The notes under the pieces are model-generated. The model made no database searches, was not told where the DNA came from, and worked only from the letters and a program-made list of their open reading frames with translations. A DNA stretch of 64,000 nt from Spirosoma terrae. GTDB lineage: Bacteria > Bacteroidota > Bacteroidia > Cytophagales > Spirosomataceae. The position numbers and the translations under genes are program-made. The stretch's first letter is position 1, and each line of letters opens with the position of its first letter. The DNA lies in the NCBI RefSeq assembly GCF_010435915.1, contig NZ_JAAFZH010000006.1, positions 1-64,000 on the forward strand. Direction: 5' to 3'. Positions 33,292 through 42,343 of the stretch are shown here, in pieces.

Positions 33292-35961
33292 TCAGCTCAG
33301 AATTTCTACATACCCTTCCGTTCCATTCAGCCGAATCCGTTGTCCATCTTTAATAAGTTTGGTCGCATTATCCACGCCCACGATTGCCGGTAAGCCATAT
33401 TCGCGGGCGATCACGGCTCCGTGAGTCATCAAACCACCAACCTCGGTCACCAGACCTTTAATAGACACAAACAAAGGCGTCCAACTCGGGTCAGTAAAGG
33501 ACGTAATCAATATATCGCCGGGCTCCAGATCGGCATTTTCCAGGTCCAGAATGACACGCGCCCGCCCTTCTACCGTTCCCGACGAAACAGCCAGGCCAGC
33601 AATAGCATCTGCCGACATATTTTCTCGGTTATGCTGACCCGTAATAACCTCACCGTCAGACGTCATAATAAGCGGGGGTGTTAGCTTTTCGAACCGTTTA
33701 TACTCGTCTTTCCGCTCACGAATAATGCTGTAATCCAGCTTATGAGTACGCACTACGTCCCGAAGCTCCTCAAAACGGAGGTAATAGATATCCTCTTTGT
33801 CGTGAATAACACCGGCCTTTACGAGTTGTTCTGCTTCGTTGAGGAGTGCCTGTTTATAGATAGCGTAACGACTTACGATGTCGTATTTAGGGTATTCCCG
33901 ATAACCGGCAAAGTTTCGAACCAGGTCAATCATTCGTTTTGTTTCGCTGGCTTTTTGCTCCCCATCGGGCAATTGCCGTAAACGTTCCATCAGTTCCTGT
34001 TCTTTACGTAGCGCTTCCTGCCGCCCCTGCTCAAATTTCTGCTTACCCGCACCGGGTCCAAAATTTTTAATATTACCCAGCAACAAGGGAATGAGAATCG
34101 CTGGTTTTTCGCTCCACCGGGTTTTTGTGATATCAATCTCCCCCACACAGCGCATCCCGTATTTGGTCAGGAAAGCCTCAATAGCCTTCCTGACTTCTTG
34201 CCCGCCGTCAAATTGCACCAGTCCATCTAAAAAACCAGGCTGTTTTTCCGGAGAAAGACTAACCTGCTGCAAATAGGCTATAATGACGGGGTAAGGACGT
34301 ATTACGTCGGCAACATCCAAGAGCGCCAACCCCATTTCCGACGTAACATTGTGGGGCACCGATTGCGTCAGCGTATCGGCTACGTTCTTGTCGCCCAGCC
34401 AGTTCTGAATATGCTCATTAATCCAGGTCGACGCATTCATTCCGGTCATAATTACGCCAAAACTCTGCGGATTAGCCATCGACCTTCTTGGCTGCTGAAT
34501 ATCATTCTCAATAAATTCAACTACATCCGTTCCCGATAAACCCTGAATAGTCTGCTGTAGGGCCGCTATCTGGGTTTGACTATGGTCAATCAACTCCGAA
34601 ACAATAGCGGGATCGAACTCTTTCAGGGTCTGATAATCGGCATACGACGGTCCCTGATTGCCCTGATCAGAAACTACCTGCTGACTGTCGGGCGGCAAAT
34701 GGATCAGATCTCCCCGTTCCAGAATGGTGGTTAACGCATCTTTGATGAGCGGATTGAATTTTCCCAGCACATTGATAATAACGTCTCGTCTGGTTGGTGA
34801 AGCCAGGTCGTCCGCTACGTCGACAAACAATCGGCCACCAGCCTGCGGCATGGGTCGGCCAGAACTTAACTGCCAGACCGATAACCCTAGCGGTTTCATG
34901 GCATCGGTCATCATTTGCTGATGCCCAACCGATACATAGATGCGCGGACCTTGCTCGGTATTAGCGCCATTATTGGCTTCCGGAATTGGGTATAACGTCG
35001 TAATTGGCCGACTCTGAACAACATAGAACTGATCCTCAACCAGACACCACTCGATGTCCTGTGGGCGGCCAAAATGAGCTTCAATGGTTCTGCCGATACA
35101 TTCCAGCTGTACAATATGCTCATCCGACAAGGCCTGACTACGCTGCTTCTCGGGCGCAATTCTCTCTTCTTTCGTTCCGCCCTCTTTGAGCGCTGCAATA
35201 GCCAGCTTCTTGATCGATAGTTTCTTCCCGATAATCTGTCCGCTACGTACTTTATAGTTATCCGCATTCACCAGGCCCGAGACCAAAGCCTCGCCTAAGC
35301 CAAAGCTGGCATCAATTGACAAGACTTTTCTATTGGCCGTGACCGGATCGGCCGTAAACATAATACCGGATACCGCCGGGAAAATCATTTTCTGGACAAT
35401 CACGGCCAGCTGAACTTGCTGCTGATCAACTTGTAGCGCCGATGCGTTCGTTTGAAGGCGATACATTACGGCTCGTTCCGTAAAAAGCGACGCCCAGCAC
35501 TTGACAATATGCTGTAGAATGGCCTCTTTACCGATACAATTCAGATACGTATCCTGCTGCCCTGCAAACGAGGCCGTCGGCAAATCTTCGGCCGTGGCGC
35601 TGGACCGGACGGCATAGGCATCCTGTTCACCAAGTCTGACGAGGGATTTGACAATTTCGTCGCGAAGGTCCTGAGGGATTTGTATCGATTCGATAGCGCT
35701 ACGTAGCTCAGCACTACGTTCTGCAATTTTTCCCCGGTCTTCGATTGTCAGCAGCGACAACTGGCTCAGCAACGCCTGTACTGACGGATTTCCGTACACA
35801 ACTTGATTAAACGCTTCGGTAGAAACGCAAAAGCCATCGGGCACCTGAACGCCATTGATTCGGGTTAACTCGCCCAGATTTGCCCCTTTACCACCAAATT
35901 CTGCCAGCCTGGTCTGATCGATTTCATGAAGCCCAAGTACATAGCTCATCTTGTTGTTCAT
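33292..35961 (-). CDS. rph: Rifampicin-phosphotransferase-like PEP-synthase-related enzyme
   Basis: 889 residues. The N-terminal ATP-grasp half is clear: GGKGANLGELTR, AVRSSATAEDLPTASFAGQQ, SGIMFTADP, and DIEWCLVEDQFYVVQSRPI. The phosphohistidine motif, MTHGAVIAREYG with His847, lies at the extreme C-terminus. True PEP synthase has this His in the middle, followed by a PEP-binding barrel, which is absent here. The order ATP-binding, middle domain, C-terminal His is that of rifampicin phosphotransferase. It would inactivate rifamycins using ATP; a different substrate remains possible. It is in an operon with a MarR regulator (12-base gap). A second ATG lies 12 bases into the frame. Confidence 0.82.
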   Translation of the reverse strand: MNNKMSYVLGLHEIDQTRLAEFGGKGANLGELTRINGVQVPDGFCVSTEAFNQVVYGNPSVQALLSQLSLLTIEDRGKIAERSAELRSAIESIQIPQDLRDEIVKSLVRLGEQDAYAVRSSATAEDLPTASFAGQQDTYLNCIGKEAILQHIVKCWASLFTERAVMYRLQTNASALQVDQQQVQLAVIVQKMIFPAVSGIMFTADPVTANRKVLSIDASFGLGEALVSGLVNADNYKVRSGQIIGKKLSIKKLAIAALKEGGTKEERIAPEKQRSQALSDEHIVQLECIGRTIEAHFGRPQDIEWCLVEDQFYVVQSRPITTLYPIPEANNGANTEQGPRIYVSVGHQQMMTDAMKPLGLSVWQLSSGRPMPQAGGRLFVDVADDLASPTRRDVIINVLGKFNPLIKDALTTILERGDLIHLPPDSQQVVSDQGNQGPSYADYQTLKEFDPAIVSELIDHSQTQIAALQQTIQGLSGTDVVEFIENDIQQPRRSMANPQSFGVIMTGMNASTWINEHIQNWLGDKNVADTLTQSVPHNVTSEMGLALLDVADVIRPYPVIIAYLQQVSLSPEKQPGFLDGLVQFDGGQEVRKAIEAFLTKYGMRCVGEIDITKTRWSEKPAILIPLLLGNIKNFGPGAGKQKFEQGRQEALRKEQELMERLRQLPDGEQKASETKRMIDLVRNFAGYREYPKYDIVSRYAIYKQALLNEAEQLVKAGVIHDKEDIYYLRFEELRDVVRTHKLDYSIIRERKDEYKRFEKLTPPLIMTSDGEVITGQHNRENMSADAIAGLAVSSGTVEGRARVILDLENADLEPGDILITSFTDPSWTPLFVSIKGLVTEVGGLMTHGAVIAREYGLPAIVGVDNATKLIKDGQRIRLNGTEGYVEILS

Positions 35962-35973
35962 TCGATTTTTTCT

Positions 35974-36429
35974 TTACAGTTGTTTATCGTTGAGCGTATT
36001 GATTGTTTCATTCATGACGTCAATCGCCTTTATAAAATAGGCCTCTATGACGTTCAGCTCTTCGTCTGAAAATGAGGCAATAAGCTGTTCTGACTGGCTT
36101 CTAAACGTTCGGTAGAGCGGTTCCAGCAAAGTCATGATGGCTGAGTTGTCGGGCACAATAATCACCTTTCGCCGGTCGTCCTGAGCAAACTGCCTCTTCA
36201 CCAGACCTTTCTTTTCGAATCGGTCAATAAGACCTGTCACCGCGCCCGTTGTCAAGCCCGTCAGGATCGACAGTTCACCGGCTGTCATTGACCCTTTTTG
36301 CATCAAAAAACCCAGGTATTTATGATCCGTCCCCGATAGCCCAGCTTTTCGGGCAACGGCTTCGTGCATCTGAATGGATGTGTATGCATACGATTGGCTT
36401 AGTTTTCTTACTACATCTTTATTTGACAT
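35974..36429 (-). CDS. MarR-family regulator of the rph-like operon
   Basis: 151 residues. A winged helix of the MarR type is visible: KYLGFLMQKGSMTAGELSILTGLTTGAVTGLIDRFEKKGLVKRQFAQDDRRKVIIV. It is the first gene of the operon, with a MarR-like palindrome between its promoter and ATG, so it likely represses itself and the downstream enzyme and is released by a ligand. Confidence 0.92.
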   Translation of the reverse strand: MSNKDVVRKLSQSYAYTSIQMHEAVARKAGLSGTDHKYLGFLMQKGSMTAGELSILTGLTTGAVTGLIDRFEKKGLVKRQFAQDDRRKVIIVPDNSAIMTLLEPLYRTFRSQSEQLIASFSDEELNVIEAYFIKAIDVMNETINTLNDKQL

Positions 36430-36438
36430 ATCTTACCA

Positions 36439-36463
36439 ACTAAATATCTTAGTAACAAAGATA
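36439..36463 (-). promoter_or_regulatory. MarR operator and -7 box of the marR-rph operon
   Basis: On the minus strand a full -7 match TATCTTTG (36456-36463) is followed within three bases by the palindrome ACTAA-N5-TTAGT (36439-36453). The palindrome ends nine bases before the MarR ATG, covering the likely transcription start. This is a standard place for autorepression. Confidence 0.6.
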
Positions 36464-36692
36464 AATAAAAGAACTGATTCCAGACAAAAAATCTAAAAAT
36501 GTGCAGGAAACCGTCCGTCTTTTGCAGCTTATTGACCAGGAAGTACGTCTTTCTACTACGGTTGCTAACCAGCAGCACCAACATGCCTTTTATAATGGGC
36601 GTCGATACGTAGTAAAACAATCCGTTGCTACGTAACTCATGCCCGTTTTAGTGCACCAGCAAACAGTAATCACAATTGCTCTACCAGTACGC

Positions 36693-38447
36693 ATGCCGAA
36701 AACAAATCAATGCATTCTAGTTGCCTGTCTCCTGCTTCTATCCGCTTATCTGGGATACGCCCAACAAACGGCCAGCACAAAGGCCGAAGCATTTTCCAGT
36801 CCATACGACATTCAGGATAGCGTACTGATTAAAACCCGCGATGGGGCTACGCTATCGGCTATTGTTGTCCGAAAGAAAGACGTAACGCAACCGTTGCCCG
36901 CTGTGCTTCAGTTTACCATTTATGTGCGCGACAAAGGGCGGGATATGAAGTCGTTGAAAGAATCGGCCGACAACGGCTACGTAGGTGTGATTGCTTATAC
37001 GCGCGGAAAGCGGTTCAGTCCGAACGAAATTTATCCCTACGAACACGAGGCCAACGATACGTATGATGTGATCGACTGGATCAGCAAACAGCCGTGGTGC
37101 AATGGCAGCGTTGGTATGTTTGGGGGCAGCTACAACGGTTTTTCGCAATGGGCGGCCTGTAAAAAGTTGCATCCGGCGCTCAAAACCATTGTCCCCTACG
37201 TAGCAAACCGGCCGGGCATGGGTTTACCGATGGAAAACAATGTGTTTGTGAACCCTAATTACGAATGGTCGTTCTACGTCGGTAATAACAAATACCTCGA
37301 CACGCTGGCGGGAAATGACCGGAAACGATTCCGGACAATGATGTTCGACTGGTGGCGAAGTGGAGCGGCTTATAACAAGATGGACAGCATCGATGGCACA
37401 CCCAACAAATGGTTTCAGCGCTGGATCAGCCACCCTGATTTTGATCGTTACTGGCAGAACATGGCACCGTATGAGCGCGATTTCGCCCAGATCAACATTC
37501 CCGTTCTGGCTTTCGATGGCTATTATAACGATTCGCAGAACTCAAGTTTGTATTACCTGCGCGAACTCCAAAAATATAACCCTAAAAACCCGGCCTATCT
37601 CGTTATTGGCCCTTACGGACATTTCGGCACCCAGATTGGCGGAGAACGAACGGTAAACGGCTACAAAGTCGATTCCGTTGCCTTGTTCGATATCAGGAAA
37701 ATAACGTATCAATGGTTTGATTACATCCTGAAAAACGGTAAAAAGCCCGAAATGCTGAAGGACAAAATCAACTATGAAGTGATGGGAGCCAATACATGGC
37801 GTAGTGCGCCATCGCTCGATAAAATGCACAATGACTTTTTAACGTTTTATCTGACCGATACTAAACAGAATGCTTTCTATTCGCTCTCGTCAAAGAAACC
37901 AGCTAAAACAGCGTATCTGGCCCAGCAGGTCGATTTTGCGGATCGCGAAACCAGCAACAATAATTACTACCCCGACCCTATTTCGCGCCCGGAAATAGAC
38001 ACCAGCAATGGTTTTATTTATGTCAGTGAAGCCTTGACAGAACCAATGGTTGTGAACGGCTCATTTCTTGGGCAACTGAAAATCAGTATCAATAAAAAAG
38101 ACGTTGACCTTGGCGTTACGTTGTATGAACTGACACCCTCCGGCGAGTATTTTCACTTGTCGTACTACATCGGCCGGGCGAGTTATGCCAAAGACATGAC
38201 CAAACGAAACCTCCTCAAACCCGGCGAGTTAACGACTATCGACTTTTCAAACACGCATCTGATTAGCAAGCAATTAAGCAAAGGAAGCCGTTTGGTAGTA
38301 GCGGTTAACGTCAATAAAAATCCGTTCTCGCAGCTCAACTACGGAACGGGCAAAGACGCGAGTACCGAAACCATACAGGATGCTAAAGAACCACTACGTA
38401 TCCGGTGGTATACAGATAGCTCTATTCGCATTCCCGTTTGGCGTTAA
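36693..38447 (+). CDS. Exported CocE/NonD-type (S15) hydrolase
   Basis: 584 residues from the ATG at 36693, where a signal peptide begins (QCILVACLLLLSAYLGYAQQ). The alpha/beta-hydrolase nucleophile elbow is GGSYNG with Ser146, preceded by DTYDVIDWISKQPWCNGSVG, the X-Pro dipeptidyl-peptidase/CocE signature. A C-terminal jelly-roll domain (about residue 385 onward) fits the alpha-amino-acid ester hydrolase / cocaine esterase family. The substrate is probably a peptide or ester in the periplasm. A GH43 gene follows after 56 bases and may share its transcript. Confidence 0.9.
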   Translation: MPKTNQCILVACLLLLSAYLGYAQQTASTKAEAFSSPYDIQDSVLIKTRDGATLSAIVVRKKDVTQPLPAVLQFTIYVRDKGRDMKSLKESADNGYVGVIAYTRGKRFSPNEIYPYEHEANDTYDVIDWISKQPWCNGSVGMFGGSYNGFSQWAACKKLHPALKTIVPYVANRPGMGLPMENNVFVNPNYEWSFYVGNNKYLDTLAGNDRKRFRTMMFDWWRSGAAYNKMDSIDGTPNKWFQRWISHPDFDRYWQNMAPYERDFAQINIPVLAFDGYYNDSQNSSLYYLRELQKYNPKNPAYLVIGPYGHFGTQIGGERTVNGYKVDSVALFDIRKITYQWFDYILKNGKKPEMLKDKINYEVMGANTWRSAPSLDKMHNDFLTFYLTDTKQNAFYSLSSKKPAKTAYLAQQVDFADRETSNNNYYPDPISRPEIDTSNGFIYVSEALTEPMVVNGSFLGQLKISINKKDVDLGVTLYELTPSGEYFHLSYYIGRASYAKDMTKRNLLKPGELTTIDFSNTHLISKQLSKGSRLVVAVNVNKNPFSQLNYGTGKDASTETIQDAKEPLRIRWYTDSSIRIPVWR

Positions 38448-38503
38448 AGCAGTAGAATTGGTGAAAAAATGGTCTTCACCTCTCGTATTACTCATGATGC
38501 GGA

Positions 38504-39571
38504 ATGAAATTGACCACCCTATCGCTCCTATTGCTTTTCTCGCTGACCGGGGCGTTGGCTCAATCGAATAACGAGCCAGCTTCTCAGCCATCGCTAAAAA
38601 TCGACAACAACAAAAACGTGTGGATGCTGACCTATTTCCGGCAACGCTACCCGACACGTATCGAGATTGACGCCAAGGGAAACACCGTAGAGGTTCCTCT
38701 GCCCGATCCCATGCTGATCAACAAGTTACACATTGCCTTATCGACCGATGGACGCCATTGGACACCCTTGAATGACAACAAACCCGTTTGGGATCACCAC
38801 GTTCGCGACCCGTACGTTCGGCGCGGCCCCGATGGTGTCTGGCGGATTTTGTCGACGGGTGGGGGTAATCGCACGGATCGAGCGAAAGTTGGGCCAAGCT
38901 GCCTGTATATTACGTCGAAGGATCTGATTCATTGGCAGGTTGAAGGCACGTTGCCACTCATGAAAGATGCCAAAGACGAGTCGGGCGCCTTCGCCGGAAA
39001 TATCTGGGCACCCGAATGGTTTTACGACGCCAAAACCGGCGATTACGTAGTATTCTGGTCATCGTCATTTAAAGATGCAGGCTGGAAAGAAAGCCGGCTC
39101 TGGTACAGCCGCACCCGCGACTGGAAAACGTTTACGCCCGCCAAGGTCTTCTTTGCGCCTGCTTATTCCGTGATCGACGGAACCTTGCTGGAGCATCAGG
39201 GAACGTATTACCTTTTCCATAAAGAAGAAGAATTTGGCGCTAAAACCGGCGAACGACGCGCCATTCGAGTGGCTACGTCAAAAAATCTGGAAGGGCCTTA
39301 CACGGTGATTGACGGCCATCTGAATCAGGGGCAAATTGTTCCGGTCATTACCGAAGGCCCAACCGTCATCAAAGATCCGGTCAAACCCGGCTGGTTGTTG
39401 CTCTATGATTATTGCATGACCAATCGATTTGGTGCCTCCTACTCGCCCGACCTGCTCCACTGGACGGTTGAAGAAAACGTCGATTTTCCGTCAGAAGCCC
39501 GGCATGGCTGTATTTCGCAGATAAGCCCGCAGGAAGCCCAATCGTTGCTTACAGCCTATCCTGATAAATAA
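38504..39571 (+). CDS. Exported GH43-like beta-propeller glycoside hydrolase
   Basis: 355 residues with a signal peptide (LTTLSLLLLFSLTGALAQ). Repeated propeller blades with the GH43-type motifs HVRDPYVRRGPDGVWRIL, AGNIWAPEWFYDAKTGDYVVFWSS and DGTLLEHQGTYYLFHKEEE are visible. The Asp of RDPYV is the likely base, and the Glu of APEW aligns with a catalytic acid region. Such enzymes cleave arabinan, xylan or related side chains; the exact bond cannot be told. It is probably co-transcribed with the CocE-type gene. Confidence 0.82.
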   Translation: MKLTTLSLLLLFSLTGALAQSNNEPASQPSLKIDNNKNVWMLTYFRQRYPTRIEIDAKGNTVEVPLPDPMLINKLHIALSTDGRHWTPLNDNKPVWDHHVRDPYVRRGPDGVWRILSTGGGNRTDRAKVGPSCLYITSKDLIHWQVEGTLPLMKDAKDESGAFAGNIWAPEWFYDAKTGDYVVFWSSSFKDAGWKESRLWYSRTRDWKTFTPAKVFFAPAYSVIDGTLLEHQGTYYLFHKEEEFGAKTGERRAIRVATSKNLEGPYTVIDGHLNQGQIVPVITEGPTVIKDPVKPGWLLLYDYCMTNRFGASYSPDLLHWTVEENVDFPSEARHGCISQISPQEAQSLLTAYPDK

Positions 39572-39582
39572 GCATCCTCTAT

Positions 39583-39668
39583 TCCCCCCTTCCTATAATA
39601 GAGGGAGTACGTAAAAAAGTCGCTTTTGGGTATCCCCTCCTGTTTTAGGAGGAGTTAGTGGTGGTAAA
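39583..39668. repeat. Degenerate CCCCTCCTGTTTTAGGAGGAG repeat
   Basis: A decayed version of the double palindrome seen at 29731-29831: a partial left half (39583-39606) and a better right half with core CCCCTCCTGTTTTAGGAGGAG (39634-39654), ending GTGGTGGTAAA. It starts 12 bases after the GH43 stop. Confidence 0.7.
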
Positions 39669-39730
39669 TGATGATAAACAACCAACGTTAAGCGACTAAA
39701 AATTTCAAAATCAACTTGCGAAACCGATTA

Positions 39731-39762
39731 GTTGCACGTACACTTGCAACCATATAGTTGCA
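39731..39762. promoter_or_regulatory. ArsR-type operator with three GTTGCA half-sites
   Basis: GTTGCA at 39731, its complement TGCAAC at 39745 and GTTGCA again at 39757, making two overlapping inverted repeats, 17 bases before the ArsR ATG. The pattern fits autoregulation by the adjacent dimeric winged-helix protein. Confidence 0.55.
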
Positions 39763-39778
39763 CAATAAACCCAAGGCT

Positions 39779-40093
39779 ATGAGAAGAGACATTTTTCAGG
39801 CAATTGCCGATCCAACCCGACGGGCTATTATGGTGCTGATTGCCTTGCAACCGATGACGCCTAACGCCCTTGCCGAACATTTCGACACGACCCGGCAAGC
39901 GGTATCCAAACATTTGCGGATACTGACCGAATGTGAACTCGTAAAACCTGACCATCAGGGACGGGAGATTTACTATAAGCTCGAAATCGACAAGATGAAA
40001 GAAATAGATAAATGGCTGGAGCAATTCCGGAAAATATGGGAAGATCGGTTTAGCCAGCTCGACGACCTTTTAAATACCCTTAAAAACAAATAA
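39779..40093 (+). CDS. ArsR-family transcriptional regulator
   Basis: 104 residues from the ATG at 39779; the frame reaches back to a TTG inside the operator, which is less likely. The winged helix is typical ([48 protein letters not shown]). No metal-binding cysteine cluster is seen, so it is probably not a metal sensor. It pairs with the SRPBCC gene three bases downstream, the common ArsR-AHSA1 operon. Confidence 0.92.
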   Translation: MRRDIFQAIADPTRRAIMVLIALQPMTPNALAEHFDTTRQAVSKHLRILTECELVKPDHQGREIYYKLEIDKMKEIDKWLEQFRKIWEDRFSQLDDLLNTLKNK

Positions 40094-40096
40094 CTC

Positions 40097-40603
40097 ATGA
40101 ACAACGTACAGTTTGATTTCCTGGTAAACAAGGAAAACAACACCATGACCATCCGGCGCGAATTCCGGGCCAACCGCCAACTGGTTTGGGACGCCTACAC
40201 CAAAAGCGAACTACTCAACCAGTGGTTTGCCCCAAAGCCACTGACGACTAAAACCAAATCGATGGATTTTAGGGAAGGCGGCCATTGGCTATACGCTATG
40301 GTAGAACCCGACGGAACCGAATACTGGGGCCGTACGGATTACTTAAAAATTCAGCCTATCGACGCCTATACGGCGCTGGACGGTTTTTGCGACGAAGACG
40401 GTAATCTGAATACCGAACTGCCACGGGCAACCTGGGATGTTACGTTCACCGATCTGGGCGAGAACGCACTGGTTCAAACGGTTGTTACGTTTAACTCGCT
40501 GGCGGACTTAGAAACCGTTGTTCAGATGGGTATGCAGGAAGGGCTGACCTCAACGCTCGAATCGCTGGATGAATTATTGGCTACGTTAACTGTAGCGAAA
40601 TAA
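40097..40603 (+). CDS. SRPBCC/AHSA1-family protein
   Basis: 168 residues. The helix-grip fold is recognisable from FRANRQLVWDAYTKSELLNQWFAPKPLTT, then GGHWLYAMVEPDGTEYWGRTDYLKI and WDVTFTDLGENALVQTVVTF. Proteins of this type bind hydrophobic ligands; the function is rarely known. It starts three bases after the ArsR stop, so it is co-translated and likely controlled by ArsR. Confidence 0.9.
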   Translation: MNNVQFDFLVNKENNTMTIRREFRANRQLVWDAYTKSELLNQWFAPKPLTTKTKSMDFREGGHWLYAMVEPDGTEYWGRTDYLKIQPIDAYTALDGFCDEDGNLNTELPRATWDVTFTDLGENALVQTVVTFNSLADLETVVQMGMQEGLTSTLESLDELLATLTVAK

Positions 40604-40985
40604 TCATTTAACCGTAGTGTTTGCTCATTTAACCGGCTAATAGAAAAGTGCTACGTCTACAGCAAGGGGGGACGTAGCACTTTTCTATTTCTACAAGCTC
40701 AAACTATGGCGAAAGCTGTCAATCATTGACCTGCGCACTGCGTGTTTCCAGTTGAAGCAGTTGACGAATGCAGCCACTACGCGCAATTATTGATAAGGGC
40801 GTTTCTGACGTAGCTGTTATCAGCGATCAAATCCCTGGCTTTACCTGGAGATTGCTACGTTGTTTTTCAAACGCATAGTTCAATGTCAACCCCGTTCAAC
40901 CAGCCATTTCTGGCATCCATCAAAATTGCGAAGTAGCTACGTAGCGATTCCATAAATTGAGGCATATCACCACTGAAGCAAGGCA
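40604..40985. other. Intergenic stretch, no gene seen
   Basis: About 382 bases. It holds the terminator at 40639-40689 and several GCTACGT/ACGTAGC words near 40650-40945. No convincing coding frame on either strand. Confidence 0.55.
40639..40689 (+). terminator. Terminator of the ArsR-SRPBCC operon
   Basis: Perfect 19-bp stem (40639-40657 with 40671-40689), 13-base loop, T-rich on the 3' side. Confidence 0.85.
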
Positions 40986-41402
40986 ATGGCCCGTAACGTT
41001 TTGGCACAAATCGATTCGTTTTTGGCAGAACCAAAACGAATCTTCCTGATAGATGGGTTAGGTGCTTTTTTAACAGCTTTCTTTTTAGTCGCCATTCTAA
41101 CACCGTTTTCTGCCAGTTTTGGAATGCCGGTGAACGTACTTTACATTCTTTCAGCGATAGCTGGCCTACTCATGCTTTATTCGCTGGGCTGTTACTTTCT
41201 GCCCATCAGAAACTGGCGTTCCAACGTAGCGGCTATCAGCCTAGCCAATCTGCTTTACTGCTTACTGACAGCAAGCCTGATCGTATATTATTATAGCAGT
41301 CTAACAATCTTGGGTGCGCTTTATTTCACGCTCGAAATCAGCACAATAATGATTCTGGTCTATTACGAACGGCAACTCCTTTCTCAGCGTACTGGCCAAT
41401 AA
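40986..41402 (+). CDS. Small membrane protein, four predicted helices
   Basis: 138 residues with four hydrophobic stretches (IDGLGAFLTAFFLVAIL, VLYILSAIAGLLMLYSLGCYFL, SLANLLYCLLTASLIVYYY, LGALYFTLEISTIMILVYY). The charged termini and loops fit an integral inner-membrane protein. No family is recognised. It ends at a 13-bp hairpin (41407-41439). Confidence 0.7.
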   Translation: MARNVLAQIDSFLAEPKRIFLIDGLGAFLTAFFLVAILTPFSASFGMPVNVLYILSAIAGLLMLYSLGCYFLPIRNWRSNVAAISLANLLYCLLTASLIVYYYSSLTILGALYFTLEISTIMILVYYERQLLSQRTGQ

Positions 41403-41406
41403 GCCA

Positions 41407-41439
41407 CCGCACGTCTGCGGGTTAAGCGCAGACGTGCGG
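41407..41439. terminator. Hairpin terminator between convergent membrane-protein genes
   Basis: Perfect 13-bp GC-rich stem (41407-41419 with 41427-41439), seven-base loop. Confidence 0.65.
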
Positions 41440-41449
41440 CTATGTCTAG

Positions 41450-41656
41450 CTAAAGACGTTTCGATTTCCAATAATTCTGTAGCGTATAACCTACAAAAGC
41501 GAAGCCTAAGCCGGTAAACATCGCAGTAAGCACCACTACGCCGGGAGCTAATTCATCGGAAGGCGCAGTATGATCGAGAATGAGTAGTTTGAACAGAAAC
41601 AGAAAGCTGACAAATCCGACAGCAAAGCCCGTAAACGTTCCCAGTATATTGTCCAT
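41450..41656 (-). CDS. Small membrane protein, two predicted helices
   Basis: 68 residues with hydrophobic stretches near 7-28 (FTGFAVGFVSFLFLFKLLIL) and 40-59 (VVVLTAMFTGLGFAFVGYTL) and a basic end. It lies 33 bases downstream of the next gene on the same strand, suggesting a two-gene operon. Function unknown. Confidence 0.6.
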   Translation of the reverse strand: MDNILGTFTGFAVGFVSFLFLFKLLILDHTAPSDELAPGVVVLTAMFTGLGFAFVGYTLQNYWKSKRL

Positions 41657-41689
41657 AGCGAATCTGTTTGTGCTTTCCAGCTCCGACCA

Positions 41690-41980
41690 TTAATTACCGG
41701 CAAACGGGGTTCCGAAGATACCAACGGCAAGTTCTGCCCAAATCAGAAATAGCGCTATCAGCAGCGTAACACAAATAGCAATTCGATATTCGGATTTAGC
41801 TACTTTCCTCATAACCAACTCAATCGACAGTCCCGTACTGAGCAGTAGTATGCCCGCTATGATGAAATCGAACAGTGACCAGTTCACTTCCTGAGTAAAC
41901 TGCATCGCTACAAAAGGTATAGCGAGAATAAAGGTAACGGTCAGTAAAATGCCTGTGAGTCTTTGATTGCTGGTGATCAT
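41690..41980 (-). CDS. Small membrane protein, three predicted helices
   Basis: 96 residues with three hydrophobic helices (LTGILLTVTFILAIPFVAM, LFDFIIAGILLLSTGLSIELV, IAICVTLLIALFLIWAELAVGIFG). It resembles the small DUF-type membrane proteins common in Bacteroidota but I cannot name one. First gene of a pair with the 68-residue protein. Confidence 0.68.
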   Translation of the reverse strand: MITSNQRLTGILLTVTFILAIPFVAMQFTQEVNWSLFDFIIAGILLLSTGLSIELVMRKVAKSEYRIAICVTLLIALFLIWAELAVGIFGTPFAGN

Positions 41981-42343
41981 ATACGTATCGTTTTTTTATG
42001 ATTGCAAATATTATAAAAGTACTTTGTATTTCAAAGTTAACAAAAAGACTTTTTAACCTCAATCGTACACCAACCAGGTCACAATTTACCAACCGATCAG
42101 AGATGGCAGTTTGTATTTCGTTTATTCGACAAAGTTTTTGACAGGATTAACAAGATGAACAGGGTTTGGGCGAGTACTTATTTATCCTGTCCATCTTGTT
42201 AATCCTGTCAAAGACATTCCCTACCTTTGTAATTCTAAGTCAATACGTCCCCTCTCCATGTAAGATCAAATTTCTTTCCGGGAAAAATGCAGTGCAACCG
42301 CAAAGCGGTTCGCTATAGCTATTCATCGAAACCGAAAGAAATT
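41981..42343. promoter_or_regulatory. Intergenic region with long 5' leader of the ABC-F gene
   Basis: A 363-base gap. It contains an inverted repeat (42137-42212) and a full -7 match TACCTTTG at 42232-42239. From there about 100 untranslated bases lead to the ABC-F ATG. The leader has a start-stop pair ATGTAA at 42258-42263 and a small hairpin AACCGC-AAA-GCGGTT at 42296-42310. Leaders with short frames and hairpins control some antibiotic-resistance ABC-F genes, so attenuation is possible but unproven. Confidence 0.4.
42137..42212. repeat. 27-bp inverted repeat (GGATTAACAAGATG family)
   Basis: Arms 42137-42163 and 42186-42212 pair over 27 bases with one mismatch. A shorter relative (GGATTGAC core) is at 61899-61956. 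It lies upstream of the ABC-F promoter. Confidence 0.7.

Noticed and set aside
33292..35961. Reading the large ATP-grasp enzyme as PEP synthase
   Set aside because: The phosphohistidine lies at the C-terminus and the PEP-binding barrel is missing.
40867..41103. 78-codon minus-strand frame
   Set aside because: Runs antisense into the four-helix membrane-protein gene and looks non-coding.
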